Assembly (NCBI GenBank): GCA_963971305.1
Contig: OZ020306.1
Span: forward strand, 2,224,842-2,288,841
Length of the DNA stretch: 64,000 nucleotides
Direction: 5' to 3'
Source: Arcuatula senhousia
Lineage: Eukaryota; Mollusca; Bivalvia; Mytilida; Mytilidae
Positions 53,545 to 63,390 of the stretch are shown piece after piece. The first letter of the stretch is position 1. The number at the start of each line of letters is the position of its first letter. The position numbers and the translations under genes are program-made. Under the pieces are notes generated by a model, which ran no database searches, had not been told where the DNA came from, and saw only the letters and a list, made by a program, of their open reading frames with translations.

Positions 53545-54846
53545 CTATGACAAACCAACATCTGCACTCATCTGAGAGATCGAAATCCCATATTTGTCTA
53601 TAAGTGCATGATGTCTTCCGTAAAATTTCTTGAGTGAAGACAGCAACCGAGGAGCAACATAACCCTGTGTGAGCAATTTTTGCGTCAGACGTGTCGCTCT
53701 GCTAAGGAAATCGATGTAAGTCCCGCACGCTCTGGAGTAACGAATCAATTGAGATACGTAAACTCCATAAGCTGGAGCTGACGGAATATTGCTACACAAG
53801 AAGGGGAAGTTGACGATTGGAAAGTTGAAGTCATCACGTTTGTCATAGAGCCTTGTTGAAAGTCTTCCTTGAGAGTCAATTTCGAGATGTAGATCTAAAT
53901 ATGAAGCAGACTTCCTAGAATCCGTTGTGTCCTTTATCTCAAGCTCCTGTGGATATATGAGATGGAGAAAGTCACCAAATCGAGAATTGTTTAGTGAAAG
54001 GACATCATCAATATAACGGAACGTGAGGTTGAAAGAGAGAGCTAGTCTACGGTCTTTTTTGTCTAGAAGAGATTGCAAGAAGTCTGCTTCATATGAATGA
54101 AGAAACAAATCAGCAAGCAAAGGTGCACAATTAGTGCCCATTGGAATCCCTATTGTTTGCTGAAAAACACGTCCACCAAACTGAACAAATATGTTGTCAA
54201 TAAGAAAGTTGAGCATGTCGATTATTTGGTCTTCTGTAAATTTGTTCTTTTTCTTGGACTCATTGATGACAAAGTAAGTCTTGGTATAATCGACTACAAG
54301 AAATTTGTACCTGCGTTTTCCATTCTTTTTGAAAAAGCTGCGTTTAATGAGCTGTGCCAATCGTGATTTCAGTTGTTCATGTGGAATAGAAGTGTAAAGT
54401 GTGGAGAAATCGAATGTTTTGATGCTGTTACAAGATGAAACTGAATTAGAGTTAAGAATCTCCATCAGTTCTTTCGAATTCTTCAGGATCCACATTTGAT
54501 TGACACCATTTCTAGAATAACAACAATCGTAATATTTCTGGAGGCCGGATTTTACTGCCGTAAGTATTGAAGTCAACAAAACTGAAAGAGGTTTAGTTGT
54601 ACATTTGGATGACCCTGCAATGAAGCGCTGTTTGTATGGATTTTTATGTAATTTGGGAATCCAATACAGGGATGGAATGTCATCATTACTGCCACCAACA
54701 GAAAGGCCGAAGGAGGAAATGACAGATTTATGATTGTCAATGATTTCCTCCTTAGACAGTGTTGTAGCCGTGTATGTGGTGCTGTTGCTGGTACAACCAA
54801 CCCCCAATTCAGCTGTCAAACAGTCTATATAGTGTTTTTTTTGCAC
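53545..54846 (-). CDS. Penelope-like reverse transcriptase part (433 codons, second frame)
   Basis: This frame overlaps the previous one by 22 bases and continues the same protein after the frameshift. Motifs in order: PSLYWIPKLHKNP (about 58-70), the first catalytic aspartate in TFDFSTLYTSIP (D147), GIPMGTNCAPLLADLF (233-248), FRYIDDVL with the catalytic YIDD (278-281), then SASYLDLHLEI and a C-terminal thumb-like tail (TQKLLTQGY, SSLKKFYGRH). These are the Penelope-type RT motifs. The ATG at 54846 is very unlikely to be a genuine start; the open frame begins where the shift occurs. Apart from that shift the RT looks intact, so inactivation is either very recent or an assembly error in a homopolymer. 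Confidence 0.9.
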   Translation of the reverse strand: MQKKHYIDCLTAELGVGCTSNSTTYTATTLSKEEIIDNHKSVISSFGLSVGGSNDDIPSLYWIPKLHKNPYKQRFIAGSSKCTTKPLSVLLTSILTAVKSGLQKYYDCCYSRNGVNQMWILKNSKELMEILNSNSVSSCNSIKTFDFSTLYTSIPHEQLKSRLAQLIKRSFFKKNGKRRYKFLVVDYTKTYFVINESKKKNKFTEDQIIDMLNFLIDNIFVQFGGRVFQQTIGIPMGTNCAPLLADLFLHSYEADFLQSLLDKKDRRLALSFNLTFRYIDDVLSLNNSRFGDFLHLIYPQELEIKDTTDSRKSASYLDLHLEIDSQGRLSTRLYDKRDDFNFPIVNFPFLCSNIPSAPAYGVYVSQLIRYSRACGTYIDFLSRATRLTQKLLTQGYVAPRLLSSLKKFYGRHHALIDKYGISISQMSADVGLS

Positions 54847-56489
54847 ACAAAAATGATGTTATTTGGTGCTTTGTCTGCAGGTACAACAACATATTTGTCA
54901 TGTAAGGTGGACAATGTTTTGGCAACATCAGCGTTGCTGAAAATGGATGTTGCCTTAGTGCTCATTGAGCCTTTCAAAGAATTGATTCTTTTCAAAACCA
55001 ATGACCTCACAGCTTTTACCCATTCTGACAAAACGTCACATTCTTTCTCCTGTTCTTTTTTGGCCCATTTTCTGGCATAGTCCTCAACTGAATCCATAAT
55101 TGTTTTGAAATTATAGCTCCAGTTGATTCGTCTTGGCTCACGATATTTAGGTCCTTTAGCCAAAACATCGCGAAGTAAGTCATTTTCCACGATGTTGAGG
55201 TCACCAGTGATAACGTGGCCAGAGGGACCATATTTGAATGGGGACTTTTCACAGGTACAGTCTGGAGGTTTTGCTTTGAGGTCATTGATTTGGAAATCCC
55301 GCAACACTTGTTTATAGTTGAAAACCTTAGGTGCAATGGTGGAAGTGTAGGAATAAGAGATAATGGGAATGCTTTTATCTTTGAAGTAAGGAGGAATATG
55401 TTCCGTAACAGATTTGTGGTGTAAAATATTTCCTAAATTAATAGCATCTAACCCCTTGTTTAAAAATGGAAGTGAAAGAAAGGAACGATTGTCTTTACTG
55501 TTTTCGTGTGGAACTCCAACAGGTTTGAATAAGCGGTTGTAACCGATATCAAGAACGATAGCAGTGAGTCTATAAATGTTAGACTGAGGGTCAGTAACCG
55601 GATTTTCTAGACATTCCTTGTACAAAGTATTGAGTTTAGAAAGGGGAATAGAATACAGTTTAGTTCGAATGTGATGAATCCCTAGTGGTTTTTGGACAAA
55701 CGGAAGCAATCCACTAATTGATACATCGCAAAGCTTTGGTGCGTTGTATTTTCGATGTCCATGACTGCGTTTCCGTCTCTCCGTTTTTTCAAAGAGATTC
55801 ATCACATTAACATCACTGCATCTAGGGCTAGATAAATTTCCTACACTTCCAATGTTGTCGTTGCAGCCATAAGGTAGTGCGGTTCCCAGTCGTCGAATCC
55901 AGAATTCTTCTCTCTCTTTACGGAAAGGTGTACTTAAAGTGGGATTATTTGTAGGATGGTAAATTTTTTCCAAAATTCGGACTTTTAAAGACAAAATGGA
56001 ATGATCAGGTTGGTTAAAATGCTGGTAAACGAAAGGAAAACTGTCGTTGTTGATTCCAGATCTGTGGCCACACATACGAGCATTAAGTCTTCCTTTCGTC
56101 TCACCAACATAGATCAGTCCACAAAGGCTACATTCTAGTCCATAAATAAGATTTGATGATGTACAATTTAAGTCATCCCAACTATAGATGTTATATGACC
56201 GATTCGTTAAATTGCTCTTAATTTCTGTGTCAGTAATCAAGATCTTACAAGTTTTACAATTCTTAATTCCGCATTTACTGACAGAGCAATGAGATTGCAC
56301 ATTTTCAAAATCCAAAACGTCTTCCAAAAGTACAGAGCACGGTCGAATAGAATCAAAGTTTTTATATTGGTATTCTGGACTCGCAGACTGGGTATATGAT
56401 GTCTTTGACAAAATTGGTGTATTTTGGACACCTTGAAGTAGATGATGTTTTTTTAGTGTAAATACAATATTTCCTGGGAATGTGCACAT
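54825..56489 (-). CDS. Penelope-like protein, N-terminal part with GIY-YIG endonuclease (554 codons, frameshifted end)
   Basis: Residues 68-81 contain C-x4-C-x4-C-x2-C, and C120/C123 form CSLC, a metal-binding cluster. The GIY-YIG domain spans about 112-205: LIYGLECSLCGLIYVGET, then R134/R138, H157 in QHFNQ, and the acidic EREEFWIRRLGT segment that should carry the metal-binding glutamate. After it come a basic stretch (RRKRSHGHRKYNAPK) and about 300 residues leading to the reverse transcriptase, ending VVVPADKAPNNIIFVCKK, which is the usual start of the Penelope RT region. The domain nicks target DNA to prime reverse transcription. The frame then runs out after an eight-A run, so the RT continues in another frame (53545-54846). 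The ATG at 56489 is the first available; the true start could be upstream. Confidence 0.85.
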   Translation of the reverse strand: MCTFPGNIVFTLKKHHLLQGVQNTPILSKTSYTQSASPEYQYKNFDSIRPCSVLLEDVLDFENVQSHCSVSKCGIKNCKTCKILITDTEIKSNLTNRSYNIYSWDDLNCTSSNLIYGLECSLCGLIYVGETKGRLNARMCGHRSGINNDSFPFVYQHFNQPDHSILSLKVRILEKIYHPTNNPTLSTPFRKEREEFWIRRLGTALPYGCNDNIGSVGNLSSPRCSDVNVMNLFEKTERRKRSHGHRKYNAPKLCDVSISGLLPFVQKPLGIHHIRTKLYSIPLSKLNTLYKECLENPVTDPQSNIYRLTAIVLDIGYNRLFKPVGVPHENSKDNRSFLSLPFLNKGLDAINLGNILHHKSVTEHIPPYFKDKSIPIISYSYTSTIAPKVFNYKQVLRDFQINDLKAKPPDCTCEKSPFKYGPSGHVITGDLNIVENDLLRDVLAKGPKYREPRRINWSYNFKTIMDSVEDYARKWAKKEQEKECDVLSEWVKAVRSLVLKRINSLKGSMSTKATSIFSNADVAKTLSTLHDKYVVVPADKAPNNIIFVCKKNTI

Positions 56490-56518
56490 TCAAATAAACA
56501 GTGTTCCAAGCCCTGATA

Positions 56519-56745
56519 CCTTGGGGTCAAGGTTGAAACAGTTAACAAGGTCAAGGTTGAGACAGTTAACAGGCTCACGGTTGCAACAGTTAACAGGGTC
56601 AAGGTTGAAACAGTAAATAGGGTCAAGGTTGAAACAGTTAATAAGGTCAAGGTTGAGACAGTAAACAGGGTCAAGGTTGCAACAGTTAATAGGGTCAAGG
56701 TTGAAACAGTTATTATCGGAGGGTCAAGGTTGAAACAGTAAACAG
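56519..56745. repeat. 24-bp tandem repeat (ggtcaaggttgaaacagttaacag), about nine copies
   Basis: The unit is ggtcaaggttgaaacagtta followed by acag, with variants gagacag, gcaacag and cagtaaatag. It abuts the 5' side of the Penelope element and may be part of its untranslated region or pre-existing DNA. The 81-codon minus-strand open frame here is a period effect. Confidence 0.85.
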
Positions 56746-57574
56746 AACTGAAAAGTTGTTTTTTAAATGTAAATACAATAGTTCCTGGTTAAGTGCGCAT
56801 GGTTAGAAAGTATCTATCAGATTATTTTGTTTACCAAGAAATTCCAATTGTTTAGCTTACTTACTAGACTAATCATCATCGCTATCAATTTTATTAAGGG
56901 GAGATAATTTACTGGATAATTTTGACTGACAACTCTTGTATTGAATTAGGATAAGGAAAATATAAAAAGACTTTGAGAATAATAATAGACTAGGGGATAT
57001 TAATTAGACAGGGTGATAATAATTAGATTTACTGCCCAGGATATTAATTTTCCAAAGATATGATCATTATAAGAAACTTGATTATGATTTCTAATTATAG
57101 CTATCATCGGATTAATGATATTATATTATCTGCTTTATTTACTTTTCTTGTAGCTATGTAGTGAAGGTTTCTTACAGTCAAGTGATAAATGATCATTTTT
57201 TGGCCGGATTTCATGGAGGGTTATGAAATGGTGAATGTAGGGCAGGCTGTCGTGTGGGCTGGAAAATATTTTCCTAATAGTTTTCTCAGGAACTACTCAC
57301 AGTCTCTTGACATTTGGTATGCAACATCAGCATGGGGTCCCATAAAGTGGGATACAATTTCAGGTCTGTTGCTCATCTACTTCCTGTTTGCCGAAATCCG
57401 ACCATTTCAGTCTTAATTGGCCTATTTTCTGAGATTTTGTACAACTGTCCAAGTCAATGGACCTACGTTTAAACTCAGTTTAATTTAGAGTTTTGCTACA
57501 GCACCTATCATGTTGCTGCTGATCAAGTGTTGGTCATTTCTGGTAAAAAACTATAAAAAACAAACATCCAAGAG
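56746..57574. other. Intron 5 sequence with a repeat scrap
   Basis: No gene. Positions about 57190-57420 contain ttttctcaggaactactcac, catttggtatgcaaca, ggggtcccataaagtg and catctacttcctgtttgccg, which is related to the internal unit of the element at 48297-49015. Confidence 0.5.
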
Positions 57575-57775
57575 ATAGAAATACTGAATTTATCTACGAT
57601 CATTGATGTCTTGCCTAAAATTTCTTGGGTGATGACAACAACAGCACTCTGAGCAACACAACGTTGTGTTAGTATTTTTTATGTGTCAGACGTTACACTA
57701 TTATGGAAATGGTTGTACACCTAACAAGATCTGGAATAACCATTCATTTGTGATATGTTTACTCCACCTTGGTAA
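57575..57775 (-). pseudogene. Decayed Penelope RT C-terminal fragment, minus strand
   Basis: The segment gatgtcttgcctaaaatttc..gagcaacacaacgttgtgtt..gtgtcagacgttacac follows 53608-53690 (gatgtcttccgtaaaatttc, gagcaacataaccctgtgtg, gcgtcagacgtgtcgc) base for base with scattered changes and indels. It is an old second copy of the RT end, about 3 kb from the near-intact element and in the same orientation. Confidence 0.8.
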
Positions 57776-58149
57776 AAAAAAACACCTAGGAATTTTAGAA
57801 TATTTTATATGGCAAAATTTCATATTTCACATCATTTGAGTTTGTTTGATGAATGTAATTAGAAAGATAGAGTGCCAAGATTTGTTCTTTTTCACGAAAT
57901 ATTCTCACACAATGTTATGATCACTAAATGAATATTAAAAGCCTTTTTATTAGTGTTTATTATCTTTCTTGCTGATCTTATAATGATGTTGGGATATTTT
58001 ATAGCTTGTTAGGAATCTTCTAGATCTATATTCCAAGTTGTAAGAAAATGATGATTTAGATATATTATGTGTGATTCCAAGGCTGAAGCTATAAGAAAGT
58101 CTATCAGTATATTCTTCTTGTGCTTACTTCCTTTCATTTTTTGATCAGA

Positions 58150-58620
58150 CACCGGTTTCTTCGTGACCGACTTTTGAAGCAGGGCTATAAGAAAATACGT
58201 CTCATACGATCACTAAAAAAATTCTTTCTTCGTTATCAGCCACTAGTAGAAAAGTTCAAAATTGAGTTAAAAGATATGATAGTTAATTGTTTTAATTAGT
58301 GTTTGACTGGTGTGCTGTACTGAGATGATCACCTCAATATCCCTATTGTGTCTCACAACTATGTTGTGTTCTATGGTCATTACCGGATCCTAAGATCGCA
58401 ATGGAAGAGGGAGGTTTGGCGCCATAAAACCTGGTTTAACCCACCATTTCGTTTGAAATGCCTGTACCAAGTCAGGACCATTGCGATCCACCAGTTCTCC
58501 GGTATGACTGATTCGTTTTTGTCATTTTCTCTGGACTATGAGATTGATCATTCAAGTTCGGTAGTTTTGTTATTACCTTTATTCATACTCAGATTTTTAA
58601 TGGTTCTTTATCTTCTGTGA
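58150..58620 (+). pseudogene. Decayed Penelope RT C-terminal fragment and tail, plus strand
   Basis: Translating + from about 58152 gives RFLRDRLLKQGYKKIRLIRS and then LKKFFLRYQPLVEKF. This parallels the C-terminus of the RT at 53545-54846 (LTQKLLTQGYVAPRLLSSLK, KKFYGRHHALIDKY). About 170 bases further, gaaatgcctgtaccaagtcagg recurs in altered form near 44240. It comes from a different Penelope lineage from the near-intact copy. The 90-codon frame at 58348-58620 is not supported as a gene. Confidence 0.7.
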
Positions 58621-58661
58621 CTGTACATGTTATAATTTATATAAAGAGCCATGGTCACCAA

Positions 58662-61600
58662 ATTATATCAGCTATAGGGTGGAAGTAGGGTAGGGACAAC
58701 TGGTTGACATGTAGTACCCCTATATCAGCTATAGGGTGGGAGTAGGGTAGGGACAACTGGTTGACATGTAGTACCCCTATATCAGCCATAGGGTGGGAGT
58801 AGGGTAGGGACAACTGGTTGACATGTAGTACCCCTATATCAGCTATAGGGTGGGAGTAGGGTAGGGACAACTGGTTGACATTTAGTACCCCTATATCAGC
58901 TATAGGGTGGGAGTAGGGTAGGGACAACTGGTTGACATGTAGTACCCCTATATCAGCTATAGGGTGGGGGTAGGGTAGGGACAACTGGTTGACATGTAGT
59001 ACCCCTATATCAGCTATAGGGTGGGAGTAGGGTAGGGACAACTGGTTGACATTTAGTACCCCTATATCAGCTATAGGGTGGGAGTAGGGTAGGGACAACT
59101 GGTTGACATTTAGTACCCCTATATCAGCTATAGGGTGGGAGTAGGGTAGGGACAACTGGTTGACATGTAGTACCCCTATATCAGCTATAGGGTGGGAGTA
59201 GGGTAGGGACAACTGGTTGACATGTAGTACCCCTATATCAGCTATAGGGTGGGAGTAGGGTAGGGACAAGTGGTTGACATTTAGTACCCCTATATCAGCT
59301 ATAGGGTGGGAGTAGGGTAGGGACAACTGGTTGACATGTAGTACCCCTATATCAGCTATAGGGTGGGAGTAGGGTAGGGACAACTGGTTGACATTTAGTA
59401 CCCCTATATCAGCTATAGGGTGGGAGTAGGGTAGGGACAACTGATTGACATGTAGTACCCCTATATCAGCTATAGGGTGGGAGTAGGGTAGGGACAACTG
59501 GTTGACATTTAGTACCCCTATATCAGCTATAGGGTGGGAGTAGGGTAGGGACAACTGGTTGACATGTAGTACCTCTATATCAGCTATAGGGTGGGAGTAG
59601 GGTAGGGACAACTGGTTGACATTTAGTACCCCTATATCAGCTATAGGGTGGGAGTAGGGTAGGGACAACTGGTTGACATTTAGTACCCCTATATCAGCTA
59701 TAGGGTGGGAGTAGGGTAGGGACAACTGGTTGACATTTAGTACCCCTATATCAGCTATAGGGTGGGAGTAGGGTAGGGACAACTGGTTGACATGTAGTAC
59801 CCCTATATCAGCTATAGGGTGGGAGTAGGGTAGGGACAACTGGTTGACATTTAGTACCCCTATATCAGCTATAGGGTGGGAGTAGGGTAGGGACAACTGG
59901 TTGACATTTAGGACCCCTATATCAGCTATAGGGTGGGAGTAGGGTAGGGACAACTGGTTGACATTTAGTACCCCTATATCAGCTATAGGGTGGGAGTAGG
60001 GTAGGGACAACTGGTTGACATTTAGTACCCCTATATCAGCTATAGGGTGGGAGTAGGGTAGGGACAACTGGTTGACATTTAGTACCCCTATATCAGCTAT
60101 AGGGTGGGAGTAGGGTAGGGACAACTGGTTGACATTTAGTACCCCTATATCAGCTATAGGGTGGGAGTAGGGTAGGGACAACTGGTTGACATTTAGAACC
60201 CCTATATCAGCTATAGGGTGGGAGTAGGGTAGGGACAACTGGTTGACATTTAGTACCCCTATATCAGCTATAGGGTGGGAGTAGGGTAGGGACAACTGGT
60301 TGACATGTAGTACCCCTATATCAGCTATAGGGTGGGAGTAGGGTAGGGACAACTGGTTGACATTTAGTACCCCTATATCAGCTATAGGGTGGAAGTAGGG
60401 TAGGGACAACTGGTTGACATGTAGTACCCCTATATCAGCTATAGGGTGGGAGTAGGGTAGGGACAACTGGTTGACATGTAGTACCCCTATATCAGCTATA
60501 GGGTGGGAGTAGGGTAGGGACAACTGGTTGACATTTAGTACCCCTATATCAGCTATAGGGTGGGAGTAGGGTAGGGACAACTGGTTGACATTTAGTACCC
60601 CTATATCAGCTATAGGGTGGGAGTAGGGTAGGGACAACTGGTTGACATGTAGTACCCCTATATCAGCTATAGGGTGGAAGTAGGGTAGGGACAACTGGTT
60701 GACATGTAGTATCCCTATATCAGCTATAGGGTGGGAGTAGGGTAGGGACAACTGGTTGACATGTAGTACCCCTATATCAGCTATAGGGTGGGAGTAGGGT
60801 AGGGACAACTGGTTGACATGTAGTACCCCTATATCAGCTATAGGGTGGGAGTAGGGTAGGGACAACTGGTTGACATTTAGTACCCCTATATCAGCTATAG
60901 GGTGGGAGTAGGGTAGGGACAACCGGTTGACATTTAGTACCCCTATATCAGCTATAGGGTGGGAGTAGGGTAGGGACAACTGGTTGACATGTAGTACCCC
61001 TATATCAGCTATAGGATGGGAGTAGGGTAGGGACAACTGGTTGACATTTAGTACCCCTATATCAGCTATAGGGTGGGAGTAGGGTAGGGACAACTGGTTG
61101 ACATTTAGTACCCCTATATCAGCTATAGGGTGGGAGTAGGGTAGGGACAACTGGTTGACATTTAGTACCCCTATATCAGCTATAGGGTGGGAGTAGGGTA
61201 GGGACAACTGGTTGACATGTAGTACCCCTATATCAGCTATAGGGTGGGAGTAGGGTAGGGACAACTGGTTGACATTTAGTACCCCTATATCAGCTATAGG
61301 GTGGAAGTAGGGTAGGGACAACTGGTTGACATGTAGTACCCCTATATCAGCTATAGGGTGGGAGTAGGGTAGGGACAACTGGTTGACATGTAGTACCCCT
61401 ATATCAGCTATAGGGTGGGAGTAGGGTAGGGACAACTGGTTGACATTTAGTACCCCTATATCAGCTATAGGGTGGGAGTAGGGTAGGGACAACTGGTTGA
61501 CATTTAGTACCCCTATATCAGCTATAGGGTGGGAGTAGGGTAGGGACAACTGGTTGACATGTAGTACCCCTATATCAGCTATAGGGTGGAAGTAGGGTAG

Positions 61601-62343
61601 GGACAACTGGTTGACATGTAGTATCCCTATATCAGCTATAGGGTGGGAGTAGGGTAGGGACAACTGGTTGACATGTAGTACCCCTATATCAGCTATAGGG
61701 TGGGAGTAGGGTAGGGACAACTGGTTGACATGTAGTACCCCTATATCAGCTATAGGGTGGGAGTAGGGTAGGGACAACTGGTTGACATTTAGTACCCCTA
61801 TATCAGCTATAGGGTGGGAGTAGGGTAGGGACAACCGGTTGACATTTAGTACCCCTATATCAGCTATAGGGTGGGAGTAGGGTAGGGACAACTGGTTGAC
61901 ATGTAGTACCCCTATATCAGCTATAGGATGGGAGTAGGGTAGGGACAACTGGTTGACATTTAGTACCCCTATATCAGCTATAGGGTGGGAGTAGGGTAGG
62001 GACAACTGGTTGACATTTAGTACCCCTATATCAGCTATAGGGTGGGAGTAGGGTAGGGACAACTGGTTGACATTTAGTACCCCTATATCAGCTATAGGGT
62101 GGGAGTAGGGTAGGGACAACTGGTTGACATGTAGTACCCCTATATCAGCTATAGGGTGGGAGTAGGGTAGGGACAACTGGTTGACATGTAGTACCCCTAT
62201 ATCAGCTATAGGGTGGGAGTAGGGTAGGGACAACTGGTTGACATTTAGTACCCCTATATCAGCTATAGGGTGGGAGTAGGGTAGGGACAACTGGTTGACA
62301 TGTAGTACCCCTATATCAGCTATAGGGTGGGAGTAGGGTATGG
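58662..62343. repeat. 57-bp satellite, about 65 copies, with a 912-bp higher-order duplication
   Basis: The unit is tatatcagctatagggtggg plus agtagggtagggacaactgg and ttgacat(g/t)tagtacccc. Rare variants recur exactly 912 bp apart, i.e. 16 units: gtggaag at 60389 and 61301, gtatccc at 60709 and 61621, aaccggttg at 60921 and 61833, ataggatggg at 61011 and 61923. So a 16-unit block was duplicated recently. Period divisible by three leaves a 1233-codon frame open on the minus strand (19-residue repeat LSLPYSHPIADIGVLNVNQ); not called as a gene. Confidence 0.95.
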
Positions 62344-63390
62344 CCTTTGTAGCCACCCATTGAGCCTGTAACTGTTATTGAATTCTACAAATGGATCTTT
62401 AACATGTATGGGATTATACTCTATGAAATACAGGACAACTGTTTTTTATCCTTTCTGAAAGACGGATATCATTTCTTGAGACTATCCTTGCAATTGGTGT
62501 CAAGAGAGAGTTGGAAAATGGTCAAAGAAAGGACAAAATATGATAAGGGCTGTTTTTGGTCTCTTTTTCAAAACTGACAAATTTTCTTTGTAATGTTTAT
62601 ATTACTATCTAAAGTGATGATCTTTAAATAATTTGTATGTTTCAACCGTATGATTTATCAGTTTTCTTCTCAGTGGTGGGCTAAATATGTGAGAAAAAAA
62701 AACTTTTTCTCCTAAAAGCTTGAAAATATGGTAAATTTTCATATGTTTTAATTTAAAAAAAGTACAAACAAATGTATGAGCAAACCTGTGACCCACAAAA
62801 ATATTTTAACTGCGGGTAAAGCATCACTATACCAATGATTTCTGAAAATATCTTTGTGGATCACAGGTTCCCTCATATTTATTTTTCACAAAACTGATAA
62901 ATTTTAGCCATTTTGAGCCTATTTTGCCATATTGCATTGAGTTGACCATTTTTGCACATGTGTTTTCTAACAATAGAGTTAATTTCACAAAAATCAATGA
63001 CTGTCCCATCTACTATGACCTCTTAACTGCAAAAATCCACAATAACTATGGAATATTCCAACTTTGAAAAATATGCAAAAATAAGGGGACAAAATTGTGC
63101 TACTTATCATATCATATCTTGTTATTTTCAACCCTGTCAGAAATACTATGAACCTTGTGGGTCTTATTAGCCAGATGCATTAATCATTTCATGACCGCAC
63201 ACAATGAAACTTTAAGGAAGAATATCCTATGGAAATTGCATTGTTATTGGATATCATTCAGGGGAGATAATTGCAAGGGCTGATCCAGAAATTTCTGAAA
63301 GGTTGGGGTCTGTTGGCTTATTGTCTACTGGGGCTGTCAGGACAAATAGGGGGTGGGGTTCCAGATCAGTTTTGGTGAAAATATATATAA
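62344..63390. other. Intron 5 sequence with short repeat scraps
   Basis: No gene. Positions 62370-62420 hold gaattctacaaatggatctt and taacatgtatggg, the complement of the motif near 33590. Around 62780-62870 gacccacaaaaatatttt and the inverted aaaatatctttgtgg suggest an imperfect palindrome. Positions 63270-63370 resemble the scrap at 44370-44530. Confidence 0.45.

Larger units (their letters stand above)
53273..56489 (-). mobile_element. Penelope-like retroelement, endonuclease-first (Naiad-type) order, near full length
   Basis: Reading from 56489 down, the element encodes a cysteine-rich GIY-YIG endonuclease, then a reverse transcriptase, then a ~270-bp 3' tail (53540-53273) of which truncated or diverged copies lie at 47045, 46038 and 30063. 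Canonical Penelope elements have GIY-YIG at the C-terminus; N-terminal GIY-YIG with a Cys/His cluster is the arrangement described for Naiad elements, known from many invertebrates. The coding region is interrupted once, at about 54831-54840. The 5' boundary is not precise; a 24-bp tandem array begins just beyond it. Confidence 0.85.

Noticed and set aside
54097..55424. Several plus-strand frames (64-116 codons) across the Penelope element
   Set aside because: They are antisense shadows of the reverse transcriptase and endonuclease frames.
57120..57215. Possible next adenylyl cyclase exon after cttttcttgtag at 57150
   Set aside because: The sequence after it has no ADIVGFT-like motif and meets stops in the required phase; the next true exon is probably beyond 64000.
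58655..62356. 1233-codon minus-strand open frame
   Set aside because: Pure 57-bp satellite (19-residue unit). No signal peptide, flanking exon or non-repeat coding sequence supports a gene.
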